A stretch of DNA of 64,000 nt from Bacteroidota bacterium (GCA_013287375.1 JABDDX010000003.1:1-64000), one strand, 5' to 3'; positions 46,459-55,479 are shown, counted from the stretch's first letter. Numbers and translations are program-made. The notes: generated by a model from the letters alone, not told the origin.

Positions 46459-46977
46459 ATGGAAAATCAAAAATTTGAAATCGTGGGTACTCAAAGCAAT
46501 ATTGATTGGGTGGGCAAAAAGGTAACCGGTGCACACAACGGTACCATAGCAATTAAGGAAGGTGAACTCGTTTTAAATAACGGTAAACTTAGCAGCGGTA
46601 AATTCTTCATCGATACTACTTCTATCAAAATACTGGATGTAACCGACCCTGCAACAAATGCGCAATTCTTCGGTCACCTGGCTTCAGATGATTTCTTCTC
46701 TATTGAAAAATATCCCGAAGCAGTTTTAAAGATCAATGTTGTTTCAGGTAACCATATCGAAGGCGACCTGACCATTAAAGGTATTACCAATCCCATAGCT
46801 TTTGATGCAGCTGTTAATGTTAACGGTGACATATTAATTGCAACCGGCAAGCTGGTTATAGATCGCACTAAATATGGTATGAAATTCCGCTCAGGTAATT
46901 TCTTTAAAGATTTGGGGGATACCCTTATTTACAACGATTTTGAACTGAATGTAAGTTTAACCGCTAAGGCTGCTTAA
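46459..46977 (+). CDS. YceI-like lipocalin-fold protein, cytoplasmic form
   Basis: A 172-residue YceI-family protein (SNIDWVGKKVTGAHNGTI, LASDDFFSIEKYPEAVLKI, FDAAVNVNGDILIATGKL). Family members bind polyisoprenoids; periplasmic forms have signal peptides, which this one lacks. First gene of the operon after the twin CRP-type operators; 24 bases before the tautomerase. Confidence 0.88.
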   Translation: MENQKFEIVGTQSNIDWVGKKVTGAHNGTIAIKEGELVLNNGKLSSGKFFIDTTSIKILDVTDPATNAQFFGHLASDDFFSIEKYPEAVLKINVVSGNHIEGDLTIKGITNPIAFDAAVNVNGDILIATGKLVIDRTKYGMKFRSGNFFKDLGDTLIYNDFELNVSLTAKAA

Positions 46978-47001
46978 GCTTTTAGCATAAAAATTAAAGC
47001 C

Positions 47002-47223
47002 ATGCCATATGTAAAAATAGAAGTAACCCGCGAAGGCGTTACAAGAGAACAAAAGCAAGCCCTTATTAAAGGGGTAACTGACCTGTTGAGTGATGTATTA
47101 AACAAAGATCCTGAATTAACCTATGTGGTGATCCAGGAATATGATTTGGACGATTGGGGCCATAATGGCGAGCAGGTATCTGTATTGAGAGAAAAAGGAA
47201 TAACCGCTGAAAGAAAGAAATAA
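47002..47223 (+). CDS. 4-oxalocrotonate tautomerase-family protein
   Basis: A 73-residue small tautomerase. The sequence MPYVKIEVTREG supplies the catalytic Pro1 after Met removal. The middle PELTYVVIQEYDLDDWG resembles the larger small-tautomerase subgroup. The substrate is unknown. One base separates it from the SDR. Confidence 0.85.
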   Translation: MPYVKIEVTREGVTREQKQALIKGVTDLLSDVLNKDPELTYVVIQEYDLDDWGHNGEQVSVLREKGITAERKK

Positions 47224-47224
47224 A

Positions 47225-47959
47225 ATGAAGAAGCAAACAATAATAGTTACTGGTGCCTCATCTGGTATTGGCAAAGAAATAGCTCGTCACTTTTTAGCAA
47301 ATGGCGACAACGTAGTGATCAATTCTTCAACTGCTGAAAAGCTAGAACAGGTTTACGAGGAACTTGGTGCAGGAGAAAATCTGGCTATGGTGGCCGGCAA
47401 TGTATATGATAAAAAAACCGGTGAGAAACTTTTGGCAACTGCTCTTTCAAAATTTGGTTCGGCAGATGTGCTGGTGAATAACGCCGGCATATTTGAAACC
47501 AGGCCTTTTCTCGAGGTAGATGAAGCTTACCTTGACCGCTTCCTGAATACCAACCTGAAAGGTACTTACTTTACCACCCAGGCCATTATTCCTCAAATGC
47601 TGAAGCAGCATGATGGTGTTGTGATCAATATCGGCACACCGTTGGTGAACCATGGTCTCGGCGGAGTACCTATTACGGCGCAAATGGCATCAAAGGGTGC
47701 AATACATGCGCTTACTATACAACTTGCAGCTGAGTTTGGTAAGGATAACATCAGGGTGAATACCATTGCACCAGGCACTATCCGCACCCCAATGCATGGT
47801 GATAAGGCCGATCAAACAGCAGGTTTGCATCTCCTGAATCGTGTTGGCGAAGTGAAAGACATTGCAGAGATGGTTTATACCGTTGCAAAGAGTAACTTTA
47901 TTAACGGCGCCATTATTAATGTGGATGGTGGTTTGGGAGCCGGACATAACCTGAATTAA
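47225..47959 (+). CDS. SDR-fold protein with altered active site
   Basis: A 244-residue short-chain dehydrogenase with a good NAD(P) motif (VTGASSGIGKEIA) and NNAG, but the YxxxK position reads QMASK (TAQMASKGAI), so the catalytic Tyr is Gln. The usual Ser in the INIGS position reads INIGTPL. It may therefore bind a nucleotide without classical oxidoreduction, or use another acid. The rest of the fold and the VNTIAPGTIRTPM loop are normal. Tightly coupled to both neighbours (one-base gaps). Confidence 0.85.
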   Translation: MKKQTIIVTGASSGIGKEIARHFLANGDNVVINSSTAEKLEQVYEELGAGENLAMVAGNVYDKKTGEKLLATALSKFGSADVLVNNAGIFETRPFLEVDEAYLDRFLNTNLKGTYFTTQAIIPQMLKQHDGVVINIGTPLVNHGLGGVPITAQMASKGAIHALTIQLAAEFGKDNIRVNTIAPGTIRTPMHGDKADQTAGLHLLNRVGEVKDIAEMVYTVAKSNFINGAIINVDGGLGAGHNLN

Positions 47960-47960
47960 C

Positions 47961-48410
47961 ATGAAAACGCTTTTATTTACCGCTTTTTTAACCTGCACAT
48001 TGCTGGTATTAAAAGCACAAAATTTTAAAAAAATGGAAACGACTCAAGATTCTACATCAATCGCCCAGGCATTGGAGAATTATTATTTCAAAGGGATTTA
48101 CGAAGGGGATATTAATACCTTAGGTCATATATTAAATCCTGGCACTTTATTGTTCGGGGATGTAAAGGGCCAGCCATATGCCAAAACACTCGATCAATAC
48201 CTTGACGGTGTTGCTCATCGCCAAAGCCCGAAAGATTCAGGCAAACCCTTTAAAGGAACTATCATATCTATTGATGTGATCAACTCCATAGCAGTTGCCA
48301 AAGTGACGGTGAAAATGTATGAATTTAATTATGATGAGTTTCTGTCTTTTCATAAAATTGATAACCAATGGATGATCGTTAATAAAATGATCACTCACGT
48401 TTCCGAATAA
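47961..48410 (+). CDS. NTF2-like lumazine-binding family protein, exported
   Basis: A 149-residue protein with a signal peptide (MKTLLFTAFLTCTLLVLKAQ) and a cone-fold core (ALENYYFKGIYEGDIN, FLSFHKIDNQWMIVNKM) typical of the putative lumazine-binding DUF (PF12893-like). No enzymatic residue is assigned. It starts one base after the SDR stop and sits 12 bases before the nitronate monooxygenase gene. Confidence 0.75.
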   Translation: MKTLLFTAFLTCTLLVLKAQNFKKMETTQDSTSIAQALENYYFKGIYEGDINTLGHILNPGTLLFGDVKGQPYAKTLDQYLDGVAHRQSPKDSGKPFKGTIISIDVINSIAVAKVTVKMYEFNYDEFLSFHKIDNQWMIVNKMITHVSE

Positions 48411-48422
48411 ACAATTAGCATT

Positions 48423-49514
48423 ATGTGGTATCAAACAAAAGCATCGGAGATACTGGGTATTCAATATCCAATCCTGCAAGGGCCGTTCGGTGGTAATCTG
48501 TCTTCTGTTGAGCTGGTATCAACCGTATCTAATGCGGGTGGACTTGGGGGCTACGGCGCTTATACATTAAGCCCGCAGGAGATTGTTGAAGTAGATCAAC
48601 GAATTAAAGCGGCAACCAATAAACCCTACAATATCAATCTATGGGTTTCCGATACAGATACAGCAGATGGCATAGTTTCAGACGAGCAGTTTAAACAAAC
48701 ACAGGCTTTGTTTAAGCCTTATTTTGATGAGCTAGGAATTGAGCTGCCCGGAAAACCGGCACCATTCAAATCCCGTTTTGAAAACCAGGTGGAGGTGATT
48801 CTGCATCAGAAACCGCCGGTATTCAGTTTTATGTTTGGTATTCCATCTGCTGATATTTTGGAGCAATGCCGCAGGCTCGGAATTGTTACTGTAGGGGCCG
48901 CAACCACATTGGATGAAGCCATCGCACTGGAGTCAGCTGGTGTTGACATGATAATCGCTTCTGGTTTTGAAGCAGGCGGACATCGCCCCTCATTTCTTGC
49001 ATCGGCAGAATCATCAATAACCGGGACATTTATATTACTTCAATTGATCAGGGAAAAGGTGAAAACTCCAATTATCGCCGCGGGTGGTATCGCTAACGGA
49101 AAAGGTGTTGCAGCAGCATTGGCACTTGGCGCAGATGCCGCGCAGATTGGTACTGCCTTCCTGGCAACAGACGAATCCAACGCCACAGCGATTCATCGGC
49201 AAATGCTATTTTCGGATGCGGCTAAATATACTACCTTATCACGGGCGTTTACAGGTAGATTGGGCAGAGGGATAACCAGCCGAATCGCAATGGACCTGAT
49301 CCATAAGGAAAAAGGGTTTCTCCCATTCCCGCTTCAAACACAGTTTATGTCGCATTTAAGAAAAGCGGCTATAGAACAGGAGAAATGGGATATGATTTTA
49401 TTCTGGGGAGGGCAGATAGCGCCTGTGCTGAAACATACAAAAGCCGGTGAATTAATGAAGTCGATACTGGAAGAAACCACGGCCTACTTTGATCATTTAA
49501 AACTTAAGAATTGA
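48423..49514 (+). CDS. Nitronate monooxygenase (2-nitropropane dioxygenase family)
   Basis: A 363-residue FMN TIM-barrel enzyme: LGIQYPILQGPFGGNLS, the substrate-proximal SGFEAGGHRPSF and the FMN-phosphate loop IAAGGIANGKGVAAALALGADAAQIGTAF (in parts). It oxidises alkyl nitronates such as propionate-3-nitronate. It belongs to the CRP-operator operon, consistent with a redox/xenobiotic stress role (inference). Confidence 0.88.
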   Translation: MWYQTKASEILGIQYPILQGPFGGNLSSVELVSTVSNAGGLGGYGAYTLSPQEIVEVDQRIKAATNKPYNINLWVSDTDTADGIVSDEQFKQTQALFKPYFDELGIELPGKPAPFKSRFENQVEVILHQKPPVFSFMFGIPSADILEQCRRLGIVTVGAATTLDEAIALESAGVDMIIASGFEAGGHRPSFLASAESSITGTFILLQLIREKVKTPIIAAGGIANGKGVAAALALGADAAQIGTAFLATDESNATAIHRQMLFSDAAKYTTLSRAFTGRLGRGITSRIAMDLIHKEKGFLPFPLQTQFMSHLRKAAIEQEKWDMILFWGGQIAPVLKHTKAGELMKSILEETTAYFDHLKLKN

Positions 49515-49612
49515 ACAAACATAACAAATCTATTAAACATGAATGTTTTATAAACCGGAGATGCCGGCACGGAATGCTTCATGCTTAAAATGAATATTAA
49601 AATCATAATATC

Positions 49613-50452
49613 ATGAACACTTCAAAAGTATGGTATGTAACCGGCGCCTCTCAAGGGCTGGGACTAATTCTCGTAAAGAAACTGCTCAAAAATGGCTACA
49701 GGGTTGCCGCAACCTCGCGCGACGCACATACACTGAGCCAGGCGGTCGGCTTGATAGATAAAGATCGTTTTCTTCCGCTGGCTGTCGATTTGAATAATCT
49801 GGATTGCATTGATGAATCTATACAGCAAACGCTGGCAACATTCGGACAGATAGATGTAGTGGTTAACAATGCGGGGTACGGAATGGCTGGAACAGTGGAA
49901 GAAATATCCGAACAAGACATCAAAAATATCTTTAATGTTAATGTGTTCGCAACCATAGATGTGGTAAAGAGTGTGCTACCGGTAATGCGCAGTCAACGCT
50001 CAGGCTACATCATCAATATCGGTTCTGTAGCCGGTTTTGTGGGCGCTCCCGGCTGGTCGGTTTATTCAGCCACTAAAGCCGCTATTGCTGCTTTTTCCGA
50101 AGTGATTGCGCTGGATGTGAAAGAATTTGGAATTAAGGTTACTGTAGCCGAGCCATCAGGTTTCCGAACCGGTTTTCTAACCAAGGAGTCGCTGGCACTG
50201 ATCTCGTCCAAGATCGAGGGATATGAAGCTGTAAAAAATACGCAGGATCATTATCTATCAGCAAACGGACAACAACCGGGTGACCCGGATCTCGCAGCGG
50301 AAATATTTATAGAATTAGCTGAAAGTCCGGAACCGCCGATGCATCTATTTCTTGGGAATGATGCTTATATCCGCGCTTCAAAAAAACTGACCGATATGTC
50401 CGCGGAACTGGAGCAATGGAAATCCATGACTATAGGGGCAGATTTTAAATAA
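49613..50452 (+). CDS. SDR-family oxidoreductase
   Basis: A 279-residue SDR: VTGASQGLGLILVKKLL, NNAGYGMAG, and the intact Tyr-Lys pair in VYSATKAAIAAF. The C-terminal PEPPMHLFLGNDAYIR is shared with the SDR at 62359-63249, so the two are paralogues of one subfamily. It lies 98 bases after the nitronate monooxygenase and may have its own promoter. Confidence 0.88.
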   Translation: MNTSKVWYVTGASQGLGLILVKKLLKNGYRVAATSRDAHTLSQAVGLIDKDRFLPLAVDLNNLDCIDESIQQTLATFGQIDVVVNNAGYGMAGTVEEISEQDIKNIFNVNVFATIDVVKSVLPVMRSQRSGYIINIGSVAGFVGAPGWSVYSATKAAIAAFSEVIALDVKEFGIKVTVAEPSGFRTGFLTKESLALISSKIEGYEAVKNTQDHYLSANGQQPGDPDLAAEIFIELAESPEPPMHLFLGNDAYIRASKKLTDMSAELEQWKSMTIGADFK

Positions 50453-50486
50453 AAAATGGGAACGGCGTTAAAACCATTCCCATTTT
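50453..50486 (+). terminator. Terminator after the SDR gene, abutting tRNA-Leu
   Basis: The perfect 10-bp arms aaaatgggaa / ttcccatttt with a 14-base loop lie immediately after the SDR stop and touch the tRNA-Leu end on the opposite strand. The final TTTT on the plus strand suits intrinsic termination; on the minus strand it could end the tRNA transcript. Confidence 0.8.
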
Positions 50487-50487
50487 G

Positions 50488-50570
50488 TGCGGAAGAAGGG
50501 ACTCGAACCCCCACGCCTCGCGGCGCCAGATCCTAAGTCTGGTGCGGCTACCAATTACGCCACTTCCGCA
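50488..50570 (-). tRNA. tRNA-Leu(UAG)
   Basis: The 83-base minus-strand cloverleaf has acceptor arms TGCGGAA / TTCCGCA, an anticodon stem CCAGA-CTTAGGA-TCTGG and anticodon TAG. A long variable arm (ggcgccgcgaggcg region) marks a type II tRNA, and a T-arm with GTTCGAGTC follows. The 3' CCA is not encoded. Confidence 0.93.
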
Positions 50571-50667
50571 TTAGGATTTTGTGAGGTGCAAAGATAGCTT
50601 AAATTAATAAACAATAAAATTTATTTAACTATTTGTGGTAAACACCTGTACGCTAGCCTAATTAATT

Positions 50668-51450
50668 TTAGGCTAATGACTCACTCAGTGATAAAAAGTA
50701 CCCGGGTGCCAATAATAGCCTGTTCCCATACCACGAAAACATCTCGCCATCAACCAAAACAACCTTTACATTTGGCAAAATTGCTTTAAATTCCTCAATA
50801 TGTTTTTCAGTGAAAGGGAATGGCTCCGATGATAAAAAGACGAGATCAGGATTAGCATTTATAAGGATAGCAGCATCTATCAGCGGGTATCTGTCCGCTT
50901 TAAAAGCATTAGTAAAGCCACACAATTGCAACATGCTGTTAATAAATGTGTCAACCCCTGCTACCATATAAGGTTTCCGCCAGATTAAGTAAGCTACAGT
51001 CAGTGGTTTCTTAATTTTGATTAAGGCGTTGAATTGACTTGTAATAGCTTTTACAAGCACATCTGCATCAGTTTTCCGGTTAACCATCGTACCCACACTT
51101 TCAATCATTGCAAGTGCTTGGGGTAAATCATTTATATCACTTATCCAAACCGGGCAAATACTCATTAAATCTTCAACCTGACTTTTTTCATTTTCTTCTT
51201 TATTAGCAATGATCAAGTCTGGTTGTAATTCACGTATCAATTCAATATTTAACTGTTTGGTACCACCTATTTTGGTTGTATGTTCGGTTTGATGGTGTGG
51301 GTGGGTACAAAATTTAGTAATACCTATTATGTTTTCACCCAAACCTAAATAGAACAATAGTTCTGTTTGGGATGGTACAGTAGAAATAATCCGTTGAGGT
51401 ATTTTATCGAGTGATACTTTCCGATTAAGCTGATCGTAAAAAACACGCAT
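50668..51450 (-). CDS. Helical-backbone metal/cobalamin receptor (BtuF-like) without signal peptide
   Basis: A 260-residue protein of the TroA-like helical-backbone class: IISTVPSQTELLFYLGLGE, TKFCTHPH, LIRELQPDLIIANKEEN, INANPDLVFLSSEPFPF. Such proteins bind B12 or Fe-siderophores in the periplasm, yet this one starts MRVFYDQLNRKVSLDKIP with no signal or lipobox. Its ATG overlaps the sugar transferase TAG by one base. It may be cytoplasmic, or the true start is misread; I saw no upstream signal-coding frame. Confidence 0.78.
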   Translation of the reverse strand: MRVFYDQLNRKVSLDKIPQRIISTVPSQTELLFYLGLGENIIGITKFCTHPHHQTEHTTKIGGTKQLNIELIRELQPDLIIANKEENEKSQVEDLMSICPVWISDINDLPQALAMIESVGTMVNRKTDADVLVKAITSQFNALIKIKKPLTVAYLIWRKPYMVAGVDTFINSMLQLCGFTNAFKADRYPLIDAAILINANPDLVFLSSEPFPFTEKHIEEFKAILPNVKVVLVDGEMFSWYGNRLLLAPGYFLSLSESLA

Positions 51451-52853
51451 TAGAATGCATTTTTATCGCCCCTAATAGTACCAAAGAATGTTAGGAAAAC
51501 GATTTTAAGATCAAGCAGGAACGACCAGTTTTCCAGGTACCATACATCAGCTTCTACCCTGGCCAGCATATCTTCGGTATTTTTGGTTTCACCTCTTAAA
51601 CCACGTATCTGTGCCCAACCGGTAATACCGGGTTTAAGAAAGTGCCTTACCATAAAAGTATCAATAAGCTGGGCATATTGTTCGGTATGACTTATCATAT
51701 GCGGGCGTGGCCCAACAACAGACATATTTCCGCGAAGCACATTAAAAAACTGTGGAAGTTCATCAAGACTTGTACGGCGCATAATAGCACCTATTAATGT
51801 AATACGTTTATCGCCGCGTGTGGCTTGTTTTTTATCCGACTCATCATTAACCCTCATGCTCCTGAATTTATAGCATTTAAAGGGCTTATTATCCCGCCCG
51901 GAACGTACCTGCACAAAAAAGACAGGTCCCTTTGATTGTAGTTTTATAATTAAGGCTAATATTGGAAACAGCCAACTAAATATAAACACAATAACAAGTA
52001 TGGAAAAAACAGTATCGAATGATCGTTTTAAAAAACGGTTCAACATGTTTTCAAGCGGTTCGGGCCTTACTGATATAATCGGTATGTGGCCAAAACTTTG
52101 TATATAAGTAGGTTTTTTCGCGTAATCGTAATACTCCGGTACAAACTTAAAACGGATCAGATTTTTATCGGCATCAAGCATTAATTTCTCAATAGTATCA
52201 GCTTTGGAGTTTGGCAGGGTGCAAAAAATCTCGTCGACATTATTGGCAATTACATAATCAATACACTCGTCTGTCCGGCCCAGGTATAAGCCTTTCTCTT
52301 TAACCCGTTCGGGTGAATCATCAAAAAAACCTATAAGGTTATAACCACGTTCGGCATTGTTGATGAAGAATTGGTAAAGATCATACCCTATCCTCCCACC
52401 ACCTATTATAACCACATTTCGGGTATCAAATAAAGAACGGCGATTGCTTTTGCGTATACCAAGAAATATAAGTTTCCATAACCCGAGTAAAAAACCAAAT
52501 AGCGCAAGTGAGTAAAAAAGATATTCGCGGGTTACAAAATATGGTTTTGTACCAATAAGAATTATAATAGTAAAACATATAAAGCTTACAAAAATGAAAT
52601 AGGTTTTAATAACCCCCCGATAAGTATTAATGGAGTCTTTATTTAGCACCTGTTCATACAAACCGCTTATATTGGCCGCCAAAAGCCAGATAAGATTGAA
52701 TACAAGTACTATTGGAAGGTAATTTTTATTATTGATCCATATGTATGACGATTTATCAATCACAACATATGAAATTACCATACTGATATTTAGAATTAAA
52801 TAATCAGTAGTAAGGTTAACAGCCTTAATAAACGTGGCGTATCTGTGGATCAT
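51450..52853 (-). CDS. Polyprenyl-phosphate sugar phosphotransferase (undecaprenyl-phosphate glucose-1-phosphotransferase type)
   Basis: A 467-residue protein with four N-terminal membrane helices, a CoA-binding-like domain (NVVIIGGGRIGYDLYQF), a fifth helix near residue 280 and the C-terminal sugar transferase domain with KCYKFRSM, RRTSLDELPQFFNVL and VGPRPHM. This is the WcaJ/ExoY-like initiator of exopolysaccharide repeat synthesis at the inner membrane. It overlaps the BtuF-like gene by one base; a Kdo gene pair lies upstream. Confidence 0.9.
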   Translation of the reverse strand: MIHRYATFIKAVNLTTDYLILNISMVISYVVIDKSSYIWINNKNYLPIVLVFNLIWLLAANISGLYEQVLNKDSINTYRGVIKTYFIFVSFICFTIIILIGTKPYFVTREYLFYSLALFGFLLGLWKLIFLGIRKSNRRSLFDTRNVVIIGGGRIGYDLYQFFINNAERGYNLIGFFDDSPERVKEKGLYLGRTDECIDYVIANNVDEIFCTLPNSKADTIEKLMLDADKNLIRFKFVPEYYDYAKKPTYIQSFGHIPIISVRPEPLENMLNRFLKRSFDTVFSILVIVFIFSWLFPILALIIKLQSKGPVFFVQVRSGRDNKPFKCYKFRSMRVNDESDKKQATRGDKRITLIGAIMRRTSLDELPQFFNVLRGNMSVVGPRPHMISHTEQYAQLIDTFMVRHFLKPGITGWAQIRGLRGETKNTEDMLARVEADVWYLENWSFLLDLKIVFLTFFGTIRGDKNAF

Positions 52854-53015
52854 ACTTTTTCTTCTTCTTATCGTAGAATAGTTAAACCCAGCATTTGTTA
52901 AAAATTTGCAATATCAAAAAATTAAACAATGTGTATATGTATAACAAAATTAGAAATTTATGATTTAGATTTTAATAATATTGCAAATTTATCAAAGTTT
53001 ATGGCTAATAATTTA

Positions 53016-53954
53016 TCAATTAAATATTTGATATACACCAATAATACTTCTGTCTGCTTGGGAACCAACTAATATAGTCGTTATCTTGTGTTCAATCATC
53101 AGGCTTTCAGCTTGCTTAATAAACTCATCGCCGGCAACTATTACCGGGTTGCGTGTCATCATATCAGCAATGTTTAGTTTTGAGGTATCGGCATTTTTCA
53201 ATAGGGCCCTTCTTAAATCGCCATCGGTAATAATTCCTTCAAAGTAATCCTTATTACCAACTATCACCATTCCTAAACGGCCTTCAGACATAGAAAGCAG
53301 TAATTCAGTAAATGAAGCATCTTTTGAGATGTATGGCAGGCTATCGGAGCGCATTAAATCCTTTACTTTGGCCAGCAACTTGTGCCCCAGCCTACCACCT
53401 GGGTGAAAACGTGCAAAATCCTCTTCCTGAAACTGTCGCGACTCCATCAACGCCACCGCCAGGGCATCGCCCATTACCAGCGTAGCTGTTGTTGAAGATG
53501 TAGGCGCCAATGCCAGCGGGCAAGCTTCGCGGGTTATGCTTATGTTAAGGTGATAGTCGCTGTTTTTTGCTATGGTTGAGTTGGGGTTACCGGTGATGCT
53601 AATGATCTGATTTTTATTCCATTTTAGAAATGGAATAATTTTTAAGACCTCCTCTGTTTCGCCGGAGTATGAAATAAGCGTTATAATATCATTCACCCCC
53701 ACCATTCCCAAATCGCCATGAAAAGCTTCGCCTGGATGCAGGAAAAAACTTGGCGTACCCGTGCTTGATAATGTAGCAGCGATTTTTCTGCCGATATGCC
53801 CGGATTTACCAATGCCAATAACAACCAGCTTACCTTCGGTATTTAAAATAGCTTCAACTGCCTGGGTAAACTTTTCATCAAGCAAACCTGCCACATGTTG
53901 TAATGATTCTATTTCAATATCAAAAACCCGTTTGGCAATATCCCTCATGGCCAT
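53016..53954 (-). CDS. kdsD: Arabinose-5-phosphate isomerase (KpsF/GutQ family)
   Basis: A 312-residue protein with a SIS domain (LVVIGIGKSGHIGRKIAATLSSTGTPS, in parts; HPGEAFHGDLG) and two CBS domains at about 200-312. It converts ribulose-5-P to arabinose-5-P, the first step to Kdo. It lies four bases after kdsA in the same direction, so the pair makes Kdo-8-P for lipopolysaccharide. Confidence 0.93.
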   Translation of the reverse strand: MAMRDIAKRVFDIEIESLQHVAGLLDEKFTQAVEAILNTEGKLVVIGIGKSGHIGRKIAATLSSTGTPSFFLHPGEAFHGDLGMVGVNDIITLISYSGETEEVLKIIPFLKWNKNQIISITGNPNSTIAKNSDYHLNISITREACPLALAPTSSTTATLVMGDALAVALMESRQFQEEDFARFHPGGRLGHKLLAKVKDLMRSDSLPYISKDASFTELLLSMSEGRLGMVIVGNKDYFEGIITDGDLRRALLKNADTSKLNIADMMTRNPVIVAGDEFIKQAESLMIEHKITTILVGSQADRSIIGVYQIFN

Positions 53955-53958
53955 ATTA

Positions 53959-54735
53959 TTATCCTAATAATGGTTTTATTACTTCTTCAAGGTTATGCAA
54001 TTTCACCATATTCGGTCCATCGCTAAGCGCGTTATCAGGATCAGGATGGGTTTCCATAAAGTAACCATCGGCACCAAAAGCTTTGGCAGCAAGGGCCATC
54101 ATGGGTACAAATGTACGGTCGCCACCGGTTTTACCACCAGCAGCGCCAGGACGTTGCACCGAGTGTGTACAATCCATGCAAACAGGATGACCGAATGATT
54201 TCAGATCATGAATGTTTCTAAAATCAACCACCAAGTTATTATAACCGTACATATTACCGCGCTCGGTTAATATAACCTGGTTATTGCCCGCTTCAATTAC
54301 TTTTTGTGCCGGGTAAAACATATCCGGACCTGATAAAAATTGCGCTTTTTTAATATTCACAATTTTACCTGTTTTTGCTGCCGCGACTAAAAGATCAGTT
54401 TGGCGGCATAAAAAGGCGGGTATCTGCAAAATATCAACCACCTCGCCTACTAAGGCTGCCTGAGAGCTTTCATGAATATCAGTAATCAACGGTAAGCCAA
54501 AACGATCTTTTACTTTTAATAACATCTCCATACCTTTTTCAAGGCCCGGTCCACGATAAGAATGAATGGATGTACGGTTAGCTTTATCGAACGATGATTT
54601 AAATACAACAGGAACATTATATTTCTGGCCAATTTCGGCAACTTTTTCAGCAACAGTATATAGTAGTTCCTGGTTTTCCATTACACATGGGCCAAGTATA
54701 AAGAACGGCTTCTGCCGCATTTTTTCAAAAAGCAT
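53959..54735 (-). CDS. kdsA: 3-deoxy-8-phosphooctulonate synthase
   Basis: A 258-residue DAHP-family TIM-barrel enzyme: FILGPCVMEN, VFKSSFDKANRTSIHSYRGPG (in parts), QIPAFLCRQTDLLVAA and CMDCTHSVQRPG. It condenses PEP with arabinose-5-P to Kdo-8-P for LPS core. First gene of the kdsA-kdsD operon. A weak -7-like box (catctttg) lies about 20-27 bases upstream. Confidence 0.94.
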   Translation of the reverse strand: MLFEKMRQKPFFILGPCVMENQELLYTVAEKVAEIGQKYNVPVVFKSSFDKANRTSIHSYRGPGLEKGMEMLLKVKDRFGLPLITDIHESSQAALVGEVVDILQIPAFLCRQTDLLVAAAKTGKIVNIKKAQFLSGPDMFYPAQKVIEAGNNQVILTERGNMYGYNNLVVDFRNIHDLKSFGHPVCMDCTHSVQRPGAAGGKTGGDRTFVPMMALAAKAFGADGYFMETHPDPDNALSDGPNMVKLHNLEEVIKPLLG

Positions 54736-54833
54736 AGTAATTTATATTATTAAGCAAAGATGTAAAATTTTATGAACAGACACTAATTACACAGTTTGGT
54801 TTAATACTGATTAGTATAATGGGACACGTTACG

Positions 54834-54841
54834 TAACTTTG
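54834..54841 (+). promoter_or_regulatory. -7 promoter box TAACTTTG, four bases before the hscB ATG
   Basis: TAACTTTG-cagc-ATG, the third case in the window of TAnnTTTG ending exactly four bases before a start codon. It predicts a leaderless or near-leaderless hscB transcript. Confidence 0.55.
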
Positions 54842-54845
54842 CAGC

Positions 54846-55370
54846 ATGAATTATTTTGATTTTTATGGATTACCTGAAACATTCAATTTGAATGATGCGG
54901 ATGTAAAAAAGAAATTTTACCAACTAAGCAAACAATACCATCCTGATTTTTATGCGAATGAAGACGAAGCTAAGCAGCAGGAAATATTAGAACTATCTAC
55001 GCTAAATAATAAGGCTTATCAGACTCTTGCCAACCCAGCAAAACGCCTGGAATACATTTTAAGACTCCATAATTTGGTCTCGGAAGGTGCAAAACCACAA
55101 TTACCTGCAGATTTTTTAATGGAAATGATGGACATTAATGAAAGGATAATGGAAGTTGACAGTGCAACGGAGTTAGGATCAATAACTGCGGAAGTGCTTG
55201 CCATTGAGGGCGATATGAATGAGGAATTATCAGCATTAACTACTGATTACGTGAATTTGGATGATACAGCTAAGGAAAGCCGACTGAATGATATTGCAAA
55301 TATTTATTTTAGACAAAAATATCTGTTGCGAATTAAAGAGAGTTTAGATACATTTGCAACCCGCTTCTGA
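54846..55370 (+). CDS. hscB: Fe-S cluster co-chaperone HscB
   Basis: A 174-residue type III J-protein. The N-terminal J-domain has FYGLPETFNLNDADVKKKFYQLSK (in parts) and the HPD motif in QYHPDFYANE; the C-terminal helical domain binds IscU. It stimulates HscA ATPase in Fe-S transfer. No isc or hscA gene is adjacent; it is followed by tRNA-Leu 26 bases on. Confidence 0.9.
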   Translation: MNYFDFYGLPETFNLNDADVKKKFYQLSKQYHPDFYANEDEAKQQEILELSTLNNKAYQTLANPAKRLEYILRLHNLVSEGAKPQLPADFLMEMMDINERIMEVDSATELGSITAEVLAIEGDMNEELSALTTDYVNLDDTAKESRLNDIANIYFRQKYLLRIKESLDTFATRF

Positions 55371-55396
55371 GAAATTAATCCACTCTCAGCATGCAA

Positions 55397-55476
55397 GCCC
55401 AGCTGGCGGAATTGGTAGACGCGCTGGTCTCAAACACCTGTGGGAAACCGTGCCGGTTCGACTCCGGCGCTGGGTA
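55397..55476 (+). tRNA. tRNA-Leu(CAA)
   Basis: Acceptor arms GCCCAGC / GCTGGGT pair with one G-U. The D-arm is ggcggaattggtagacgc, the anticodon loop CTCAAAC gives CAA, and the T-arm is ccggttcgactccgg. One mismatch is visible in the anticodon stem (ctggt/acctg). The variable arm is of type II; the 3' CCA is not encoded. A terminator hairpin follows directly. Confidence 0.9.
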
Positions 55477-55479
55477 CGG

